DNA of 64,000 nucleotides, taken from contig NZ_JAJNEL010000002.1 in the NCBI RefSeq assembly GCF_029428675.1, positions 124,001 through 188,000 on the forward strand. The letters are read 5' to 3'. Position numbers and translations under genes: made by a program. The notes below the pieces were generated by a model. The model did not search any database. It saw nothing but the letters and a program-made list of their open reading frames with translations, and was not told where the DNA came from. Below, in pieces: positions 1 through 8,059 of the stretch; positions within the stretch are counted from its first letter, which is position 1, and every line of letters begins with the position of its first letter. This DNA is from Streptomyces sp. JH14. GTDB lineage: Bacteria > Actinomycetota > Actinomycetes > Streptomycetales > Streptomycetaceae.

Positions 1-927
1 GTGCGGCAGCCGCTGGTGGAGCAGGTCCGCAAGGCGGTCGAGGAACTCGGGTACATACCGAACCATGCGGCGCGGACCCTGGTCACCCGGCGCAACGGCG
101 CGGTCGCCGTGATCATCGACGAGCCGGAGTTCAGGATCTTCTCCGATCCGTTCTTCTCCCGGCAGATTCGCGGCATCAGCCGAGAACTCAACGCACACGA
201 CGCCCAGTTGGTGCTCCTCCTGGTGGAGGGCAGCGGGGACTTCGACCGGGTCACCCGCTATCTCGCCGGTGGCCATGTGGACGGGGTACTGGCGTTCTCC
301 CTGCACACCGACGACGAACTGCCCGCCGTCATCAGCCGGTTCCGGGTCCCCACCGTCTACGGAGGCCGCCCCGGTAGCTCCGGGGACGCCTCGGAACACG
401 CCGTCCCCTACGTCGATTGCGACAACCGCGGCGGGGCCCGCGAAGCCGTGCGCCACCTGGTCTCGCTCGGCAGGCAGCGGATCGGGCACATCGCGGGGCC
501 CCGCGACCAGACGTCGTCACTCGACCGGATCGACGGCTACCGCGATGTGCTGCCCGAAGCCGATCCGTCACTGGTCGTGGACGGCGACTTCACCGTCGAG
601 GGCGGCGCCCGGGCCATGGCGCACCTGCTGGAGCACCACCCCGACCTCGACGCCGTCTTCGCCGCCAACGACCTGATGGCCTCGGGCGCGCTGCGCGTGC
701 TGGGCCGGCACGGCCGCCGGGTACCGGAGGACGTGGCCCTGGTCGGCTTCGACGACATGGCGCAGGTCGCCGATGTGACGGACCCGCCGTTGACGACGAT
801 TCGTCAGGATGTGGAAGGAATGGGGCGGTTGATGGTTCAGCTGCTGATGCAGAGGCTGAACGGCGACGGGACGGAACCCGACTCGGTGATCACACCGACT
901 CGGCTCATCCGGCGGGCATCGGCCTGA
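1..927 (+). CDS. LacI-family transcriptional regulator (5' end cut by window)
   Basis: DNA-binding sugar-responsive repressor of the LacI/GalR family. The first visible residues (EQVRKAVEELGYIPNHAAR, about 7-25) are the end of the LacI headpiece, including the hinge helix region, so roughly 30 N-terminal residues with the helix-turn-helix lie left of the window. The rest is a complete periplasmic-binding-protein-like effector domain: GHVDGVLAF, a DNRGGAREAVRHL segment, FAANDLMASGALR and the usual ending VALVGFDDM followed by DPPLTTIRQD. The GTG at position 1 is therefore probably an internal Val codon, not the start. The ligand cannot be read from the sequence, and the target genes are not visible because the adjacent gene downstream is a methyltransferase. 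Confidence 0.9.
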   Translation: MRQPLVEQVRKAVEELGYIPNHAARTLVTRRNGAVAVIIDEPEFRIFSDPFFSRQIRGISRELNAHDAQLVLLLVEGSGDFDRVTRYLAGGHVDGVLAFSLHTDDELPAVISRFRVPTVYGGRPGSSGDASEHAVPYVDCDNRGGAREAVRHLVSLGRQRIGHIAGPRDQTSSLDRIDGYRDVLPEADPSLVVDGDFTVEGGARAMAHLLEHHPDLDAVFAANDLMASGALRVLGRHGRRVPEDVALVGFDDMAQVADVTDPPLTTIRQDVEGMGRLMVQLLMQRLNGDGTEPDSVITPTRLIRRASA

Positions 928-933
928 AAAAGC

Positions 934-1764
934 ATGTCCATGTGGAAAACTCGGATCATGGATAATCCCTCTCGCGCACTGTCCGACAGGCTGCAGACGG
1001 ACCGGCCGCACTCGGCCCGGGTATGGAACTACCTTCTCGGGGGCAAGGACAACTACCCCGTCGATGCCGAATCCGGCGACATGATTCTGCAGGCGTTTCC
1101 CGACTTCGCCCAAATCGCCCGGCTGCAACGGGCGTTCCTTGCCCGCGCCGTGCACCACCTGACCGCGGAAGCGGGCATACGCCAGTTCCTCGACATCGGC
1201 ACCGGTCTGCCCACCGCCGACAACACCCATGAGGTGGCCCAGCGACTGGCACCGGAAAGCCGGGTGGTGTACGTCGACAACGACCCTCTCGTACTCACCC
1301 ACGCCCGCGCACTGCTCGCCGGCACCCCGGAGGGAGAGTGCGCGTACATCGACGCCGATGTGCGGGACGTCGACACGATCCTCGAACAGGCCGCCAAGAC
1401 ACTGGATTTCAGCCGGCCGATCGGTCTGACGATGCTGGGGATCATGGGCCAGCTGCCTGACGAGGACGGGCCGCAGGCCATCGTCGAGCGGCTCGTGGCG
1501 GCGCTGCCCTCGGGCAGTTACCTGGCACTGAGCGACGGCACGGACACGAGCGAGACGCTGAACGAGGCCATCAGGACGTACAACGCGCACTCGGCCAGCT
1601 CGTACCACCTGCGCAGCCCGGAGCGGATCGCCGCCTACTTCCATGGCCTGGAACTGCTCGACCCCGGGGTCGTCAGGACGGCTGCCTGGCGGCCCGAACC
1701 CGGCCAGGCCCTGGACGACGCCTCGCTGGGCCACGCGGCCAGCGGAGTCGGTCGCAAGCCCTGA
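934..1764 (+). CDS. DUF574-type SAM-dependent methyltransferase, copy 1
   Basis: Member of the actinobacterial SAM-dependent methyltransferase family DUF574 (Methyltransf_19). Diagnostic features are the N-terminal ARVWNYLLGGKDNYPVD block, the SAM-binding loop FLDIGTGLPT near residue 90, VVYVDNDPLVL, and the late DPGVV block. Substrates of this family are unknown. Two starts are possible: ATG 934 (6 nt after the LacI stop, no good Shine-Dalgarno) and ATG 958, which keeps the whole conserved region and has a weak GGA upstream. The second may be the real one. A paralogue with the same blocks lies at 41988-42797. Co-transcription with the LacI gene is possible from the tight spacing. Confidence 0.88.
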   Translation: MSMWKTRIMDNPSRALSDRLQTDRPHSARVWNYLLGGKDNYPVDAESGDMILQAFPDFAQIARLQRAFLARAVHHLTAEAGIRQFLDIGTGLPTADNTHEVAQRLAPESRVVYVDNDPLVLTHARALLAGTPEGECAYIDADVRDVDTILEQAAKTLDFSRPIGLTMLGIMGQLPDEDGPQAIVERLVAALPSGSYLALSDGTDTSETLNEAIRTYNAHSASSYHLRSPERIAAYFHGLELLDPGVVRTAAWRPEPGQALDDASLGHAASGVGRKP

Positions 1765-1822
1765 TCGGGACACCTCCTTGCGAGGCTGACGGGCGGCGCC
1801 GACCACGCCGCCCGTCGCGGTC

Positions 1823-1885
1823 GGCGGCATCGGCGGCATCGGCGGCATCGGCGGCATCGGCGGCATCGGCGGCATCGGCGGCATC
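1823..1885. repeat. Seven tandem copies of a 9-bp unit (GGCGGCATC)
   Basis: Seven perfect head-to-tail copies of GGCGGCATC fill 1823-1885, with a partial eighth copy following. They sit between the convergent 3' ends of the methyltransferase and the MpaB-type gene, outside both reading frames. The repeat is in phase with the triplet code (Met-Pro-Pro on the minus strand), but I see no gene using it. A perfect array of this kind is prone to copy-number change. Confidence 0.95.
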
Positions 1886-1929
1886 GGCGTGAGCCTCCCG
1901 CGGCGGTCGGCGCGAAGCCCGGGGACGAG

Positions 1930-2835
1930 TCAGCGCGAAGGACCCCGGACGGCCCTGCGGTGCTCCGCCCGCGCCTGGCGGGCGTACGGCAGATAGCGCA
2001 GCCGCTCAGGCAGCGCGGGCACCACGACGCGGACGACACCGCAGAACCGCCGCAGCCTCCGCTCCTGCGTGTCCGTCCACTCCAGACCGATCGCCTCGCG
2101 CGCGTCCGGCGGCATCAGCCCGATGGTGATGAACCTGCGGAACCGGGCCAGCGGCGGCAACAGGACCGGCCACAGGGCCTTGAGCAGGAACCTCACCGGC
2201 AGCGGGCCCCGGTTCGGCGGCGGTACGGGCCGGTCGGTGGCGACCAGCTCCTCGACGACGACGGTCGCCTCTATCTCGTCGGCCAGCACCTTGCGGTAGT
2301 ACGGCCAGAACTCCTCGATCGACTGCGGCATGTCCCGGTCGCGGATGCCCAGAATCCGGCCGACCTGCAGCCACTCCCGGTACAGGGCCTGCTCCTGCGC
2401 CTCCGTCAGCGGACGGACGAGATACCGCGTGCCGTGCCGGTAGATGGGGAAGCCCGTGGCGTGCACCCACGCATAGTTCGCAGGGGTGAGCGCGTGGTAG
2501 CGCCGTCCTCGGCCGTCGGTTCCCTGAATGGTGCGGTGCAGGTTCCGGAGCCTGCGCCCCTCCTCGGCGGCCTGCTCACCCCCGTACACCCAGAGCTGCA
2601 GCGAGCGCAGCGACCGCTCGCCGCGCCCCCACGGGTCCGTGCGGAACACCGAATGGTCGTCGACGCCCGCGCCGACCGCCGGGTGGGCGACCTGGAGTGT
2701 GAGAGCGGCAGGAAGCATGAGCAGAGCGCGGACGTCTCCGGACAGGCTCCAGAGCACGCCCCCGGGCGGTGGCGGCCCGGGATCCCTCTCCCTGCCCCTG
2801 TCCCTGTCTCTGCCCCGGGGTCCTTCGCTGCTCAT
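1930..2835 (-). CDS. MpaB/DUF2236-family oxygenase-like protein
   Basis: Belongs to the DUF2236/MpaB family, the haem-binding oxygenase-like group that includes latex-clearing protein and fungal MpaB. The family pattern is visible: GDVRALLMLPAALTLQVAHP near residues 30-50, then GVDDHS, RSLRSLQLWVYG, a central NYAWVHATGF with the conserved His, and EFWPYYRKVL. The start at 2835 is chosen because a GGGAG Shine-Dalgarno lies 7 nt upstream. An upstream ATG at 2904 would only add a low-complexity leader. The product is about 301 residues. The gene runs alone on the minus strand, convergent with the methyltransferase. The substrate is unknown. Confidence 0.8.
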   Translation of the reverse strand: MSSEGPRGRDRDRGRERDPGPPPPGGVLWSLSGDVRALLMLPAALTLQVAHPAVGAGVDDHSVFRTDPWGRGERSLRSLQLWVYGGEQAAEEGRRLRNLHRTIQGTDGRGRRYHALTPANYAWVHATGFPIYRHGTRYLVRPLTEAQEQALYREWLQVGRILGIRDRDMPQSIEEFWPYYRKVLADEIEATVVVEELVATDRPVPPPNRGPLPVRFLLKALWPVLLPPLARFRRFITIGLMPPDAREAIGLEWTDTQERRLRRFCGVVRVVVPALPERLRYLPYARQARAEHRRAVRGPSR

Positions 2836-2916
2836 GCGGGTGCTCCCAGCGGTCGGCGGCGTGCGGGCCGGTGCCCGGCGGTATGAGTTCCAGTATGCGA
2901 TCACGGGCAGGGGCGG

Positions 2917-3393
2917 TTACCCGTAGTCGTACACCGTCACGGCAACCCCCCGGCTCAGCAGACGCCGCTCGATCAACGGCTCGACCCGGGACCACGTCCC
3001 GCCCGCCAGGCCGCACCCGATCCGGGGCATGTGAACCGACGCGCCCAGTTCGACGGCCCGTTCGGCCACCGACTCCAGTGCCGCGTCCATCGCCTCGTAC
3101 CGCACGGGTACGCCCTTGCTGCCCGTACGGATGCCGCGTTGCCCCACCATGTTCGCCACCCACACATACGGCCCCACCTGGACGAACTGCGCCGCGCCCA
3201 GGCCGAAGTCATTGCCCGCGCGATCCCGGTGCCAGCGTCGGTACGCGGCTTCGGGTTCGGGCCAGCGGTGCGATAGGGCGAGGACGAAGCCCTTGCCCCA
3301 GCCGCCCAGGTCGTTGCAGACATGCGCGATCAGCTTGACGCCCTTGCCGTGCGGGGCGGTGGCGTCCCCCCGTACATACGTGATCTCCGGCAT
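2917..3393 (-). CDS. Macro-domain protein, ADP-ribose-1''-phosphate phosphatase type
   Basis: Small single-domain macro protein (158 residues) expected to bind ADP-ribose derivatives. Visible motifs are ITYVRGDAT at the N-terminus, the signature HVCNDLGGWGKGF near residue 24, and the late GxG loop MPRIGCGLAGG. The HVCND-GGWG version of the motif is typical of the Poa1-like ADP-ribose phosphatase branch, not of the MacroD deacetylases. The start at 3393 (ATG) precedes the conserved domain directly; upstream in-frame codons add only non-conserved sequence. It is divergent from the MerR gene and has no obvious toxin partner nearby. Confidence 0.85.
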   Translation of the reverse strand: MPEITYVRGDATAPHGKGVKLIAHVCNDLGGWGKGFVLALSHRWPEPEAAYRRWHRDRAGNDFGLGAAQFVQVGPYVWVANMVGQRGIRTGSKGVPVRYEAMDAALESVAERAVELGASVHMPRIGCGLAGGTWSRVEPLIERRLLSRGVAVTVYDYG

Positions 3394-3569
3394 GACACCA
3401 CCGTACGGACCACCACTGACAACCGAACGAAGGACGGCGGCGCATCGACGCGGCCGGAGACTTTCACAACACTGGTGAGACAGCAATACTGTTGAACCGG
3501 ATGGATGGTGCACAGGCACTGCAGTGGCCACGGACAGCCGTGTCCCGCGGTCAGCAGCGAGGAGCAGAT

Positions 3570-4301
3570 ATGGCGACCGGGACCGAGGAGCTGAGGCTCA
3601 CCGTCGACGAGCTGGCGGCGCGTGCCGGAGTCACCGTACGCACGGTGCGTTTCTACAGCACCCGCGGCCTGCTGCCGCCGCCGGTGATCGGGCCGCGCCG
3701 CGTCGGGCACTACGGGCACGACCATCTCTCCCGGCTGGCGCTGATCGAGGAGCTTCAGCACCAGGGCATGACGCTCGCCGCGATCGAACGCTACCTGGAG
3801 CAGTTGCCACCCGACCTGAGCGCGCACGACCTGGCGATCCACCGGGCGGTGGTGGCGTCCTGGGCTCCGGATTCGGCCGAGGACGCGACCCGGGCCGAGC
3901 TGGAACGGCGCGCCGGACGGGCGCTGAGCGAGGCGGACATCGACCGGCTGGCCGCGATGGGGGTGCTGGAGCACGCCGAGTCGGCGGACGACACCTACCG
4001 GGTGGATCCGGGGCTGCTGCGGCTCGGGGTCGAGCTGCTCGATGTGCCGATCGCGCACGAGACGATCCTTTCGTCGCGCACGGTACTGCTGGAGCACGCC
4101 CGGTCCGCCGCGCAGGAACTGACGCGGCTGTTCAGGGACGAGGTGTGGGGTCCGTACCGGGAGAGGGAGTCGGACCCGGAGCACGTGGCGACGATGAAGT
4201 CGCTGTCGGCCCATATGCAGCCGCTCGTGCTGCAGGCGCTGGTCACCGCCTTCCAGCGGTCGCTCAAGGAGGAGCTGCGGGCCGCGTTCACGGCGGAGTG
4301 A
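3570..4301 (+). CDS. MerR-family transcriptional regulator
   Basis: MerR-type regulator of 243 residues. The N-terminal winged helix is clear: LTVDELAARAGVTVRTVRFY, residues about 9-28, followed by the RGLLPPP wing and a HYGHDHLSRLALIEELQ segment. The long C-terminal part has no Cys-rich metal site and no drug-binding GyrI fold that I can recognise, so the effector is unknown. ATG 3570 has a GAGGAG Shine-Dalgarno 6 nt upstream, which decides the start over upstream in-frame codons. It is divergently arranged to the macro-domain gene, which it might control; there is no direct evidence for that. Confidence 0.88.
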   Translation: MATGTEELRLTVDELAARAGVTVRTVRFYSTRGLLPPPVIGPRRVGHYGHDHLSRLALIEELQHQGMTLAAIERYLEQLPPDLSAHDLAIHRAVVASWAPDSAEDATRAELERRAGRALSEADIDRLAAMGVLEHAESADDTYRVDPGLLRLGVELLDVPIAHETILSSRTVLLEHARSAAQELTRLFRDEVWGPYRERESDPEHVATMKSLSAHMQPLVLQALVTAFQRSLKEELRAAFTAE

Positions 4302-4343
4302 GACCGCCGCCGGCGGCCGCAGCGCCTCCCGGAGCGTGGTCCG

Positions 4344-5570
4344 TCACGAGGCGGCGTCGTCCCACAGCGCGGTGGTGCGGGCGTCGGTGAGTGCGCCGAT
4401 GCGGTCGAGGAAGGCGTCGGCCGGCTGTGGGTCGAGGCGGCGTCCGTCGCGCAGCCGTACGGCGACGTGGTCGTCGACGGCTTCCTTCGCCCCGATCACG
4501 GCCTGGTACGGCACCAGACGGTCCTCCCGGATGCGGGCGCCCAGACTGCCGCGTTCCGGCCCGGCGATCTCGGCCCGCAGTCCGCGGTCGGTGCAGCGCC
4601 GGGCGAGCGCCACGGCGTTCGGCAGTTCCGCCTCGGAGATCGGGAGGATCGCCAGCTGGGTCGGGGCGAGCCAGGCGGGGAAGGCTCCGCCGTGCTGTTC
4701 GATAAGATGGGCGACGGCCCGTTCCACGCTGCCGATGATGCTGCGGTGGACCATGACGGGCCGGTGCTTCGCGCCGTCCGCGCCGATGTAGTGCAGATCG
4801 AACTGTTCGGGCTGGTGGAAGTCGACCTGGACGGTGGACAGGGTGGATTCCCTGCCCGCGCCGTCGGTGACCTGGACGTCGATCTTCGGGCCGTAGAACG
4901 CGGCCTCGCCCTCCGCCGGGTCGTAGGGCAGCCCGGAGCGGTCGAGCACCTCGGTCAGCAGGGCGGTGGACCGCTGCCACATCTCCGGGGCGGCCACGTA
5001 CTTCCCGCCCGGGCCGGGGAGGGAGAGCCGGTAGCGGGTCGGGCGGATGCCCAGCGCCTCGAACGCCTCGCGGATCATGTCCAGTGCCGCCCGCGCCTCG
5101 TCGGCGACCTGGTCCAGGGTGCAGAAGATGTGCGCGTCGTTCAGCTGGATGGCCCGGACGCGGGTCAGTCCGCCGAGCACGCCGGAGAGTTCGGAGCGGT
5201 ACATACCGCCCAGTTCGGCCATGCGCAGCGGCAGTTCGCGGTAGCTGTGGGAGCGGGAGCGGTAGATCACCGCGTGGTGGGGACAGAGACTGGGCCGCAG
5301 GACGACCTGCTCCGATCCCAGGTCCATGGGCGGGAACATGTCGTCGCTGTAGTGCGACCAGTGCCCGGAGATCTCGTACAGCTCCCGCTTGCCGAGCACC
5401 GGCGAGTAGACGTGCCGGTAGCCGGCCCGCCGCTCGGCGCTGCGGATGTACTCCTCCAGGGTGTGCCGCACGGTCGCGCCGTCGGGCAGCCAGTACGGAA
5501 GGCCCGCGCCGATCAGCGGGTCGGTGTCGAACAGGGCCAGTTCGCGGCCGAGCTTGCGGTGGTCGTGCAT
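4344..5570 (-). CDS. thrS: Threonyl-tRNA synthetase lacking the TGS and editing domains
   Basis: Charges tRNA-Thr. The 408-residue protein begins directly with the class II catalytic core, whereas a housekeeping ThrRS is about 640-660 residues with N-terminal TGS and editing domains. Motif 2 (RSELSG, Arg about 125) and motif 3 (VHRSIIGSVER, about 274-284) are intact. The three zinc ligands expected from E. coli ThrRS are present (Cys96 in PSLCPHH, His147 in DAHIF, His275). The anticodon-binding domain follows LAPTQLAILP. ATG 5570 has GAGGAG about 7 nt upstream. No editing module means the enzyme alone cannot clear Ser-tRNA-Thr, so it is probably a second, conditional copy. Its leader carries a Thr-rich peptide and a strong hairpin (separate entries). 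Confidence 0.93.
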   Translation of the reverse strand: MHDHRKLGRELALFDTDPLIGAGLPYWLPDGATVRHTLEEYIRSAERRAGYRHVYSPVLGKRELYEISGHWSHYSDDMFPPMDLGSEQVVLRPSLCPHHAVIYRSRSHSYRELPLRMAELGGMYRSELSGVLGGLTRVRAIQLNDAHIFCTLDQVADEARAALDMIREAFEALGIRPTRYRLSLPGPGGKYVAAPEMWQRSTALLTEVLDRSGLPYDPAEGEAAFYGPKIDVQVTDGAGRESTLSTVQVDFHQPEQFDLHYIGADGAKHRPVMVHRSIIGSVERAVAHLIEQHGGAFPAWLAPTQLAILPISEAELPNAVALARRCTDRGLRAEIAGPERGSLGARIREDRLVPYQAVIGAKEAVDDHVAVRLRDGRRLDPQPADAFLDRIGALTDARTTALWDDAAS

Positions 5571-5647
5571 GGCGGTCTCCTCGCGGTCATCGGGCGAGTG
5601 ACCTCCCCCACACTCTCGGCTTCGCTCGAGCGGTGAGGGACCCCGTG

Positions 5648-5681
5648 CCGAAGCCCCGGGGCACTCGCCCCGGGGCTTCGG
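5648..5681 (-). terminator. Perfect 14-bp hairpin in the thrS leader (candidate attenuator)
   Basis: Arms CCGAAGCCCCGGGG (5648-5661) and CCCCGGGGCTTCGG (5668-5681) are perfectly complementary around a 6-nt loop. Read on the minus strand, the hairpin lies 13 nt after the stop of the small Thr-rich reading frame and about 78 nt before the thrS start. There is no U-run after it, which is usual for streptomycete terminators. The position between leader peptide and synthetase gene fits a transcription attenuator. Confidence 0.75.
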
Positions 5682-5694
5682 ACTGAGACATCTG

Positions 5695-5745
5695 TCAGCG
5701 CGCCGGGACACTCTCCGGCGTCGTCGTCATGGCAGCGCGCTTCAT
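5695..5745 (-). CDS. Leader peptide with three consecutive Thr codons upstream of thrS
   Basis: A 16-codon reading frame MKRAAMTTTPESVPAR ending in TGA. The three Thr codons are ACG ACG ACG (5727-5719). A TAGCGT -10-like hexamer (5753-5758) ends 7 nt before the ATG, the spacing expected of a leaderless transcript in streptomycetes, and there is no Shine-Dalgarno. A start at the internal ATG (5730) would give an 11-residue peptide beginning MTTT. It is followed by the 14-bp hairpin and then by an editing-less threonyl-tRNA synthetase on the same strand. The arrangement matches classical amino-acid attenuation: the ribosome would stall at Thr codons when charged tRNA-Thr is scarce. Peptide synthesis itself is inferred. 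Confidence 0.65.
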   Translation of the reverse strand: MKRAAMTTTPESVPAR

Positions 5746-5752
5746 GGCGCTG

Positions 5753-5758
5753 ACGCTA
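5753..5758 (-). promoter_or_regulatory. -10-like element (TAGCGT) for the thrS leader
   Basis: TAGCGT matches the TANNNT pattern of streptomycete vegetative promoters and ends exactly 7 nt before the leader-peptide ATG, so transcription could begin at the start codon. A good -35 box at the usual spacing is not evident. Confidence 0.45.
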
Positions 5759-5850
5759 GCAGGGTGTCCCGCTGTCCACCCGGCATTTTCCGGCCGGAGG
5801 GTGCGGATACCGCAGCCGCCGGCCGGTTCGTGTCCCGCTGGGGACGTCGG

Positions 5851-8022
5851 TCAGTCGTGGAAGGTCTCGCCCTTCTCGGCCTTCTCCACCAGCAGCGCGG
5901 GCGGCAGGAACCGGTCGCCGTACTTCTCGGCGAGTTCCCGGGCGCGCGCCACGAAGCCGGGCAGGCCGCCCTCGTACCCGTTGATGTACTGGAGCACGCC
6001 TCCGGTCCACGGCGGGAAGCCGATGCCCATGATGGAGCCGATGTTGGCGTCGGCGACCGAGATGAGGACGTTCTCCTCCAGGCAGCGGACGCTGTCCAGC
6101 GCCTCGGAGAAGAGCATCCGCTCCTTCATGTCCTCGAACGGGACGTCGGCGTCCGGCTTGGCGAAGTGCTCGCGCAGCCCCGGCCACAGCCCGGCCCGCT
6201 TGCCGTCCTCGTCGTACGCGTAGAAGCCCGCGCCACCGCTGCGTCCGGTGCGTCCGAACTCGTCGACCATCCGGTCGATGACGGCGTCCGCAGGGTGCCC
6301 GGCCCAGGTGCCGCCCGCTTCCTCGACCGCGCGCTTCGTCTCGTTGCGGATCTTGCGCGGCAGGGTCAGCGTCAGCTCGTCCATCAGCGACAGGACCTTC
6401 GCCGGGTAGCCGGACTGCGCCGCGGCCTGCTCGACCGACGCGGGCTCGACGCCCTCGCCGACCATGGCGACACCCTCGTTGATGAACTGGCCGATGACAC
6501 GCGAGGTGAAGAAGCCGCGCGAGTCGTTGACGACGATCGGCGTCTTCTGGATCCGGCGGACCAGGTCGAAGGCGCGCGCCAGGGCCTCGTCGCCGGTCTG
6601 CTCGCCCTTGATGATCTCGACCAGCGGCATCTTGTCGACGGGCGAGAAGAAGTGCAGGCCGATGAAGTCGGCGGGGCGCGTGACCCCTTTGGCGAGGACC
6701 GTGATCGGCAGGGTCGAGGTGTTGGAGCAGAGCAGTGCGTCGGGCTCGATGATGTCCTGGATCTCCTGGAACACCTTGTGCTTGAGCGCGGTGTCCTCGA
6801 AGACCGCCTCGATGACGGCGTCGCAGCCCGCCAGATCGGCGGGGTCGCCGGTCGGGGTGATGCGGGACAGCAGCTCGTCGCGCTTCGCCTCGGTCGTACG
6901 GCCCCGGGAGAGCGCCTTGGCGAGCAGCTTCTCGCTGTAGGCCTTGCCCTTGGCGGCCGCCTCGGTGGAGACGTCCTTCAGGACGACCTCGATACCGGCG
7001 CGGGCGCAGGAGTACGCGATGCCGGCGCCCATCATCCCGGCGCCGAGGACGGCGACCTTCCTGACCTGGCGCTCCTCGATGCCCTTGGGGCGGTTGGCGC
7101 CGGAGTTGACGGCCTGGAGGTCGAAGAAGAACGCCTGGATCATGTTCTTCGAGATCTGGCCGGTGACGAGCTCGGTGAAGTACCGGGCCTCGATGGTCAG
7201 CGCGGTCTCGAAGTCGACCTGGGAGCCCTCGACGGCGGCGGCCAGAATGTTGCGCGGGGCAGGCATGGGGGCGCCTGCGAGCTGCTTCTTCAGGTTGGCC
7301 GGGAAGGCGGGCAGGTTGGCGGCGAACTTCGGGTGGGACGGAGTGCCGCCGGGGATCTTGTAGCCCTTGACGTCCCAGGGCTGCTGGGACTCGGGGTGGG
7401 CGTCGATGAACGCGCGGGCCTTGTCCAGCATCTCCTCGGGCGTGGCAGCGACCTCGTGGACGAGGCCGTTCTCCAGGGCGCGCCGCGGGGTGTACTGGGT
7501 GCCCTGGAGGAGGACCTTCAGCAGCGCGTCGGCGACGCCCATGAGGCGTACGGTGCGGGTGACACCGCCGCCCGCGGGCAGCAGGCCGAGGGTGACCTCG
7601 GGCAGGCCGATGCGGGAGCCGGGCGCGTCGAGGGCGACGCGGTGGTGGGAGGCGAGCGCGATCTCGTAACCGCCGCCGAGGGCCGCTCCGTTGATGGCGG
7701 CGACGACGGGGATGCCGAGGGTCTCGATGCGGCGCAGCGAATGCTTGATGGCGGTGCCGACATCGAAGGCGTCCTGCGCGTTCTCGGGACCGACCTTGAT
7801 CATGTCCTTGAGGTCGCCGCCCGCGAAGAAGGTCTTCTTGGCGGAGGTGAAGATGATGCCGCGGAGGGAGTCCTTCTCGGCTTCCGCGCGGTCGGCGATG
7901 GCCGCGATGGAGTCCTTGAAGGCCTGGTTCATCGTGTTGGCGGACTGGTTGGGGTCGTCGAGTACGAGGGTGACGACGCCGGTCTCGTCCTGTTCCCAGC
8001 GGATGGTCGTGCTCTCGGTCAT
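5851..8022 (-). CDS. fadB: Bifunctional enoyl-CoA hydratase / 3-hydroxyacyl-CoA dehydrogenase (FadB type)
   Basis: Multifunctional beta-oxidation enzyme of 723 residues that hydrates enoyl-CoA and then oxidises 3-hydroxyacyl-CoA with NAD. The N-terminal crotonase half shows AALGGGYEIALASHHRVAL and the oxyanion-hole loop. The dehydrogenase half begins with the Rossmann motif VAVLGAGMMGAGIAY, followed by SNTSTLPI and the FIGLHFFSPVDKMPLVEII signature. The start MTEST (ATG 8022) has a GGAG upstream and is preferred to an in-frame codon 7 residues earlier. It is the last gene of the operon 12630 to 5851, 37 nt after the thiolase; the two together would form the FadBA-type complex. Confidence 0.95.
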   Translation of the reverse strand: MTESTTIRWEQDETGVVTLVLDDPNQSANTMNQAFKDSIAAIADRAEAEKDSLRGIIFTSAKKTFFAGGDLKDMIKVGPENAQDAFDVGTAIKHSLRRIETLGIPVVAAINGAALGGGYEIALASHHRVALDAPGSRIGLPEVTLGLLPAGGGVTRTVRLMGVADALLKVLLQGTQYTPRRALENGLVHEVAATPEEMLDKARAFIDAHPESQQPWDVKGYKIPGGTPSHPKFAANLPAFPANLKKQLAGAPMPAPRNILAAAVEGSQVDFETALTIEARYFTELVTGQISKNMIQAFFFDLQAVNSGANRPKGIEERQVRKVAVLGAGMMGAGIAYSCARAGIEVVLKDVSTEAAAKGKAYSEKLLAKALSRGRTTEAKRDELLSRITPTGDPADLAGCDAVIEAVFEDTALKHKVFQEIQDIIEPDALLCSNTSTLPITVLAKGVTRPADFIGLHFFSPVDKMPLVEIIKGEQTGDEALARAFDLVRRIQKTPIVVNDSRGFFTSRVIGQFINEGVAMVGEGVEPASVEQAAAQSGYPAKVLSLMDELTLTLPRKIRNETKRAVEEAGGTWAGHPADAVIDRMVDEFGRTGRSGGAGFYAYDEDGKRAGLWPGLREHFAKPDADVPFEDMKERMLFSEALDSVRCLEENVLISVADANIGSIMGIGFPPWTGGVLQYINGYEGGLPGFVARARELAEKYGDRFLPPALLVEKAEKGETFHD

Positions 8023-8059
8023 TGCGGTGTTCTCCGTAAGCAAGGGGTGGCCGGGGCGG

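Noticed and set aside
1823..1884. Met-Pro-Pro repeat protein on the minus strand
   Set aside because: The frame starting in the 9-bp array runs antisense through the methyltransferase and LacI genes without any motif.
5571..5710. T-box riboswitch upstream of thrS
   Set aside because: ACCGCG is present near the start codon, but the full T-box consensus with AGGGTGG and a specifier stem is missing; the Thr-codon peptide explains the region better.
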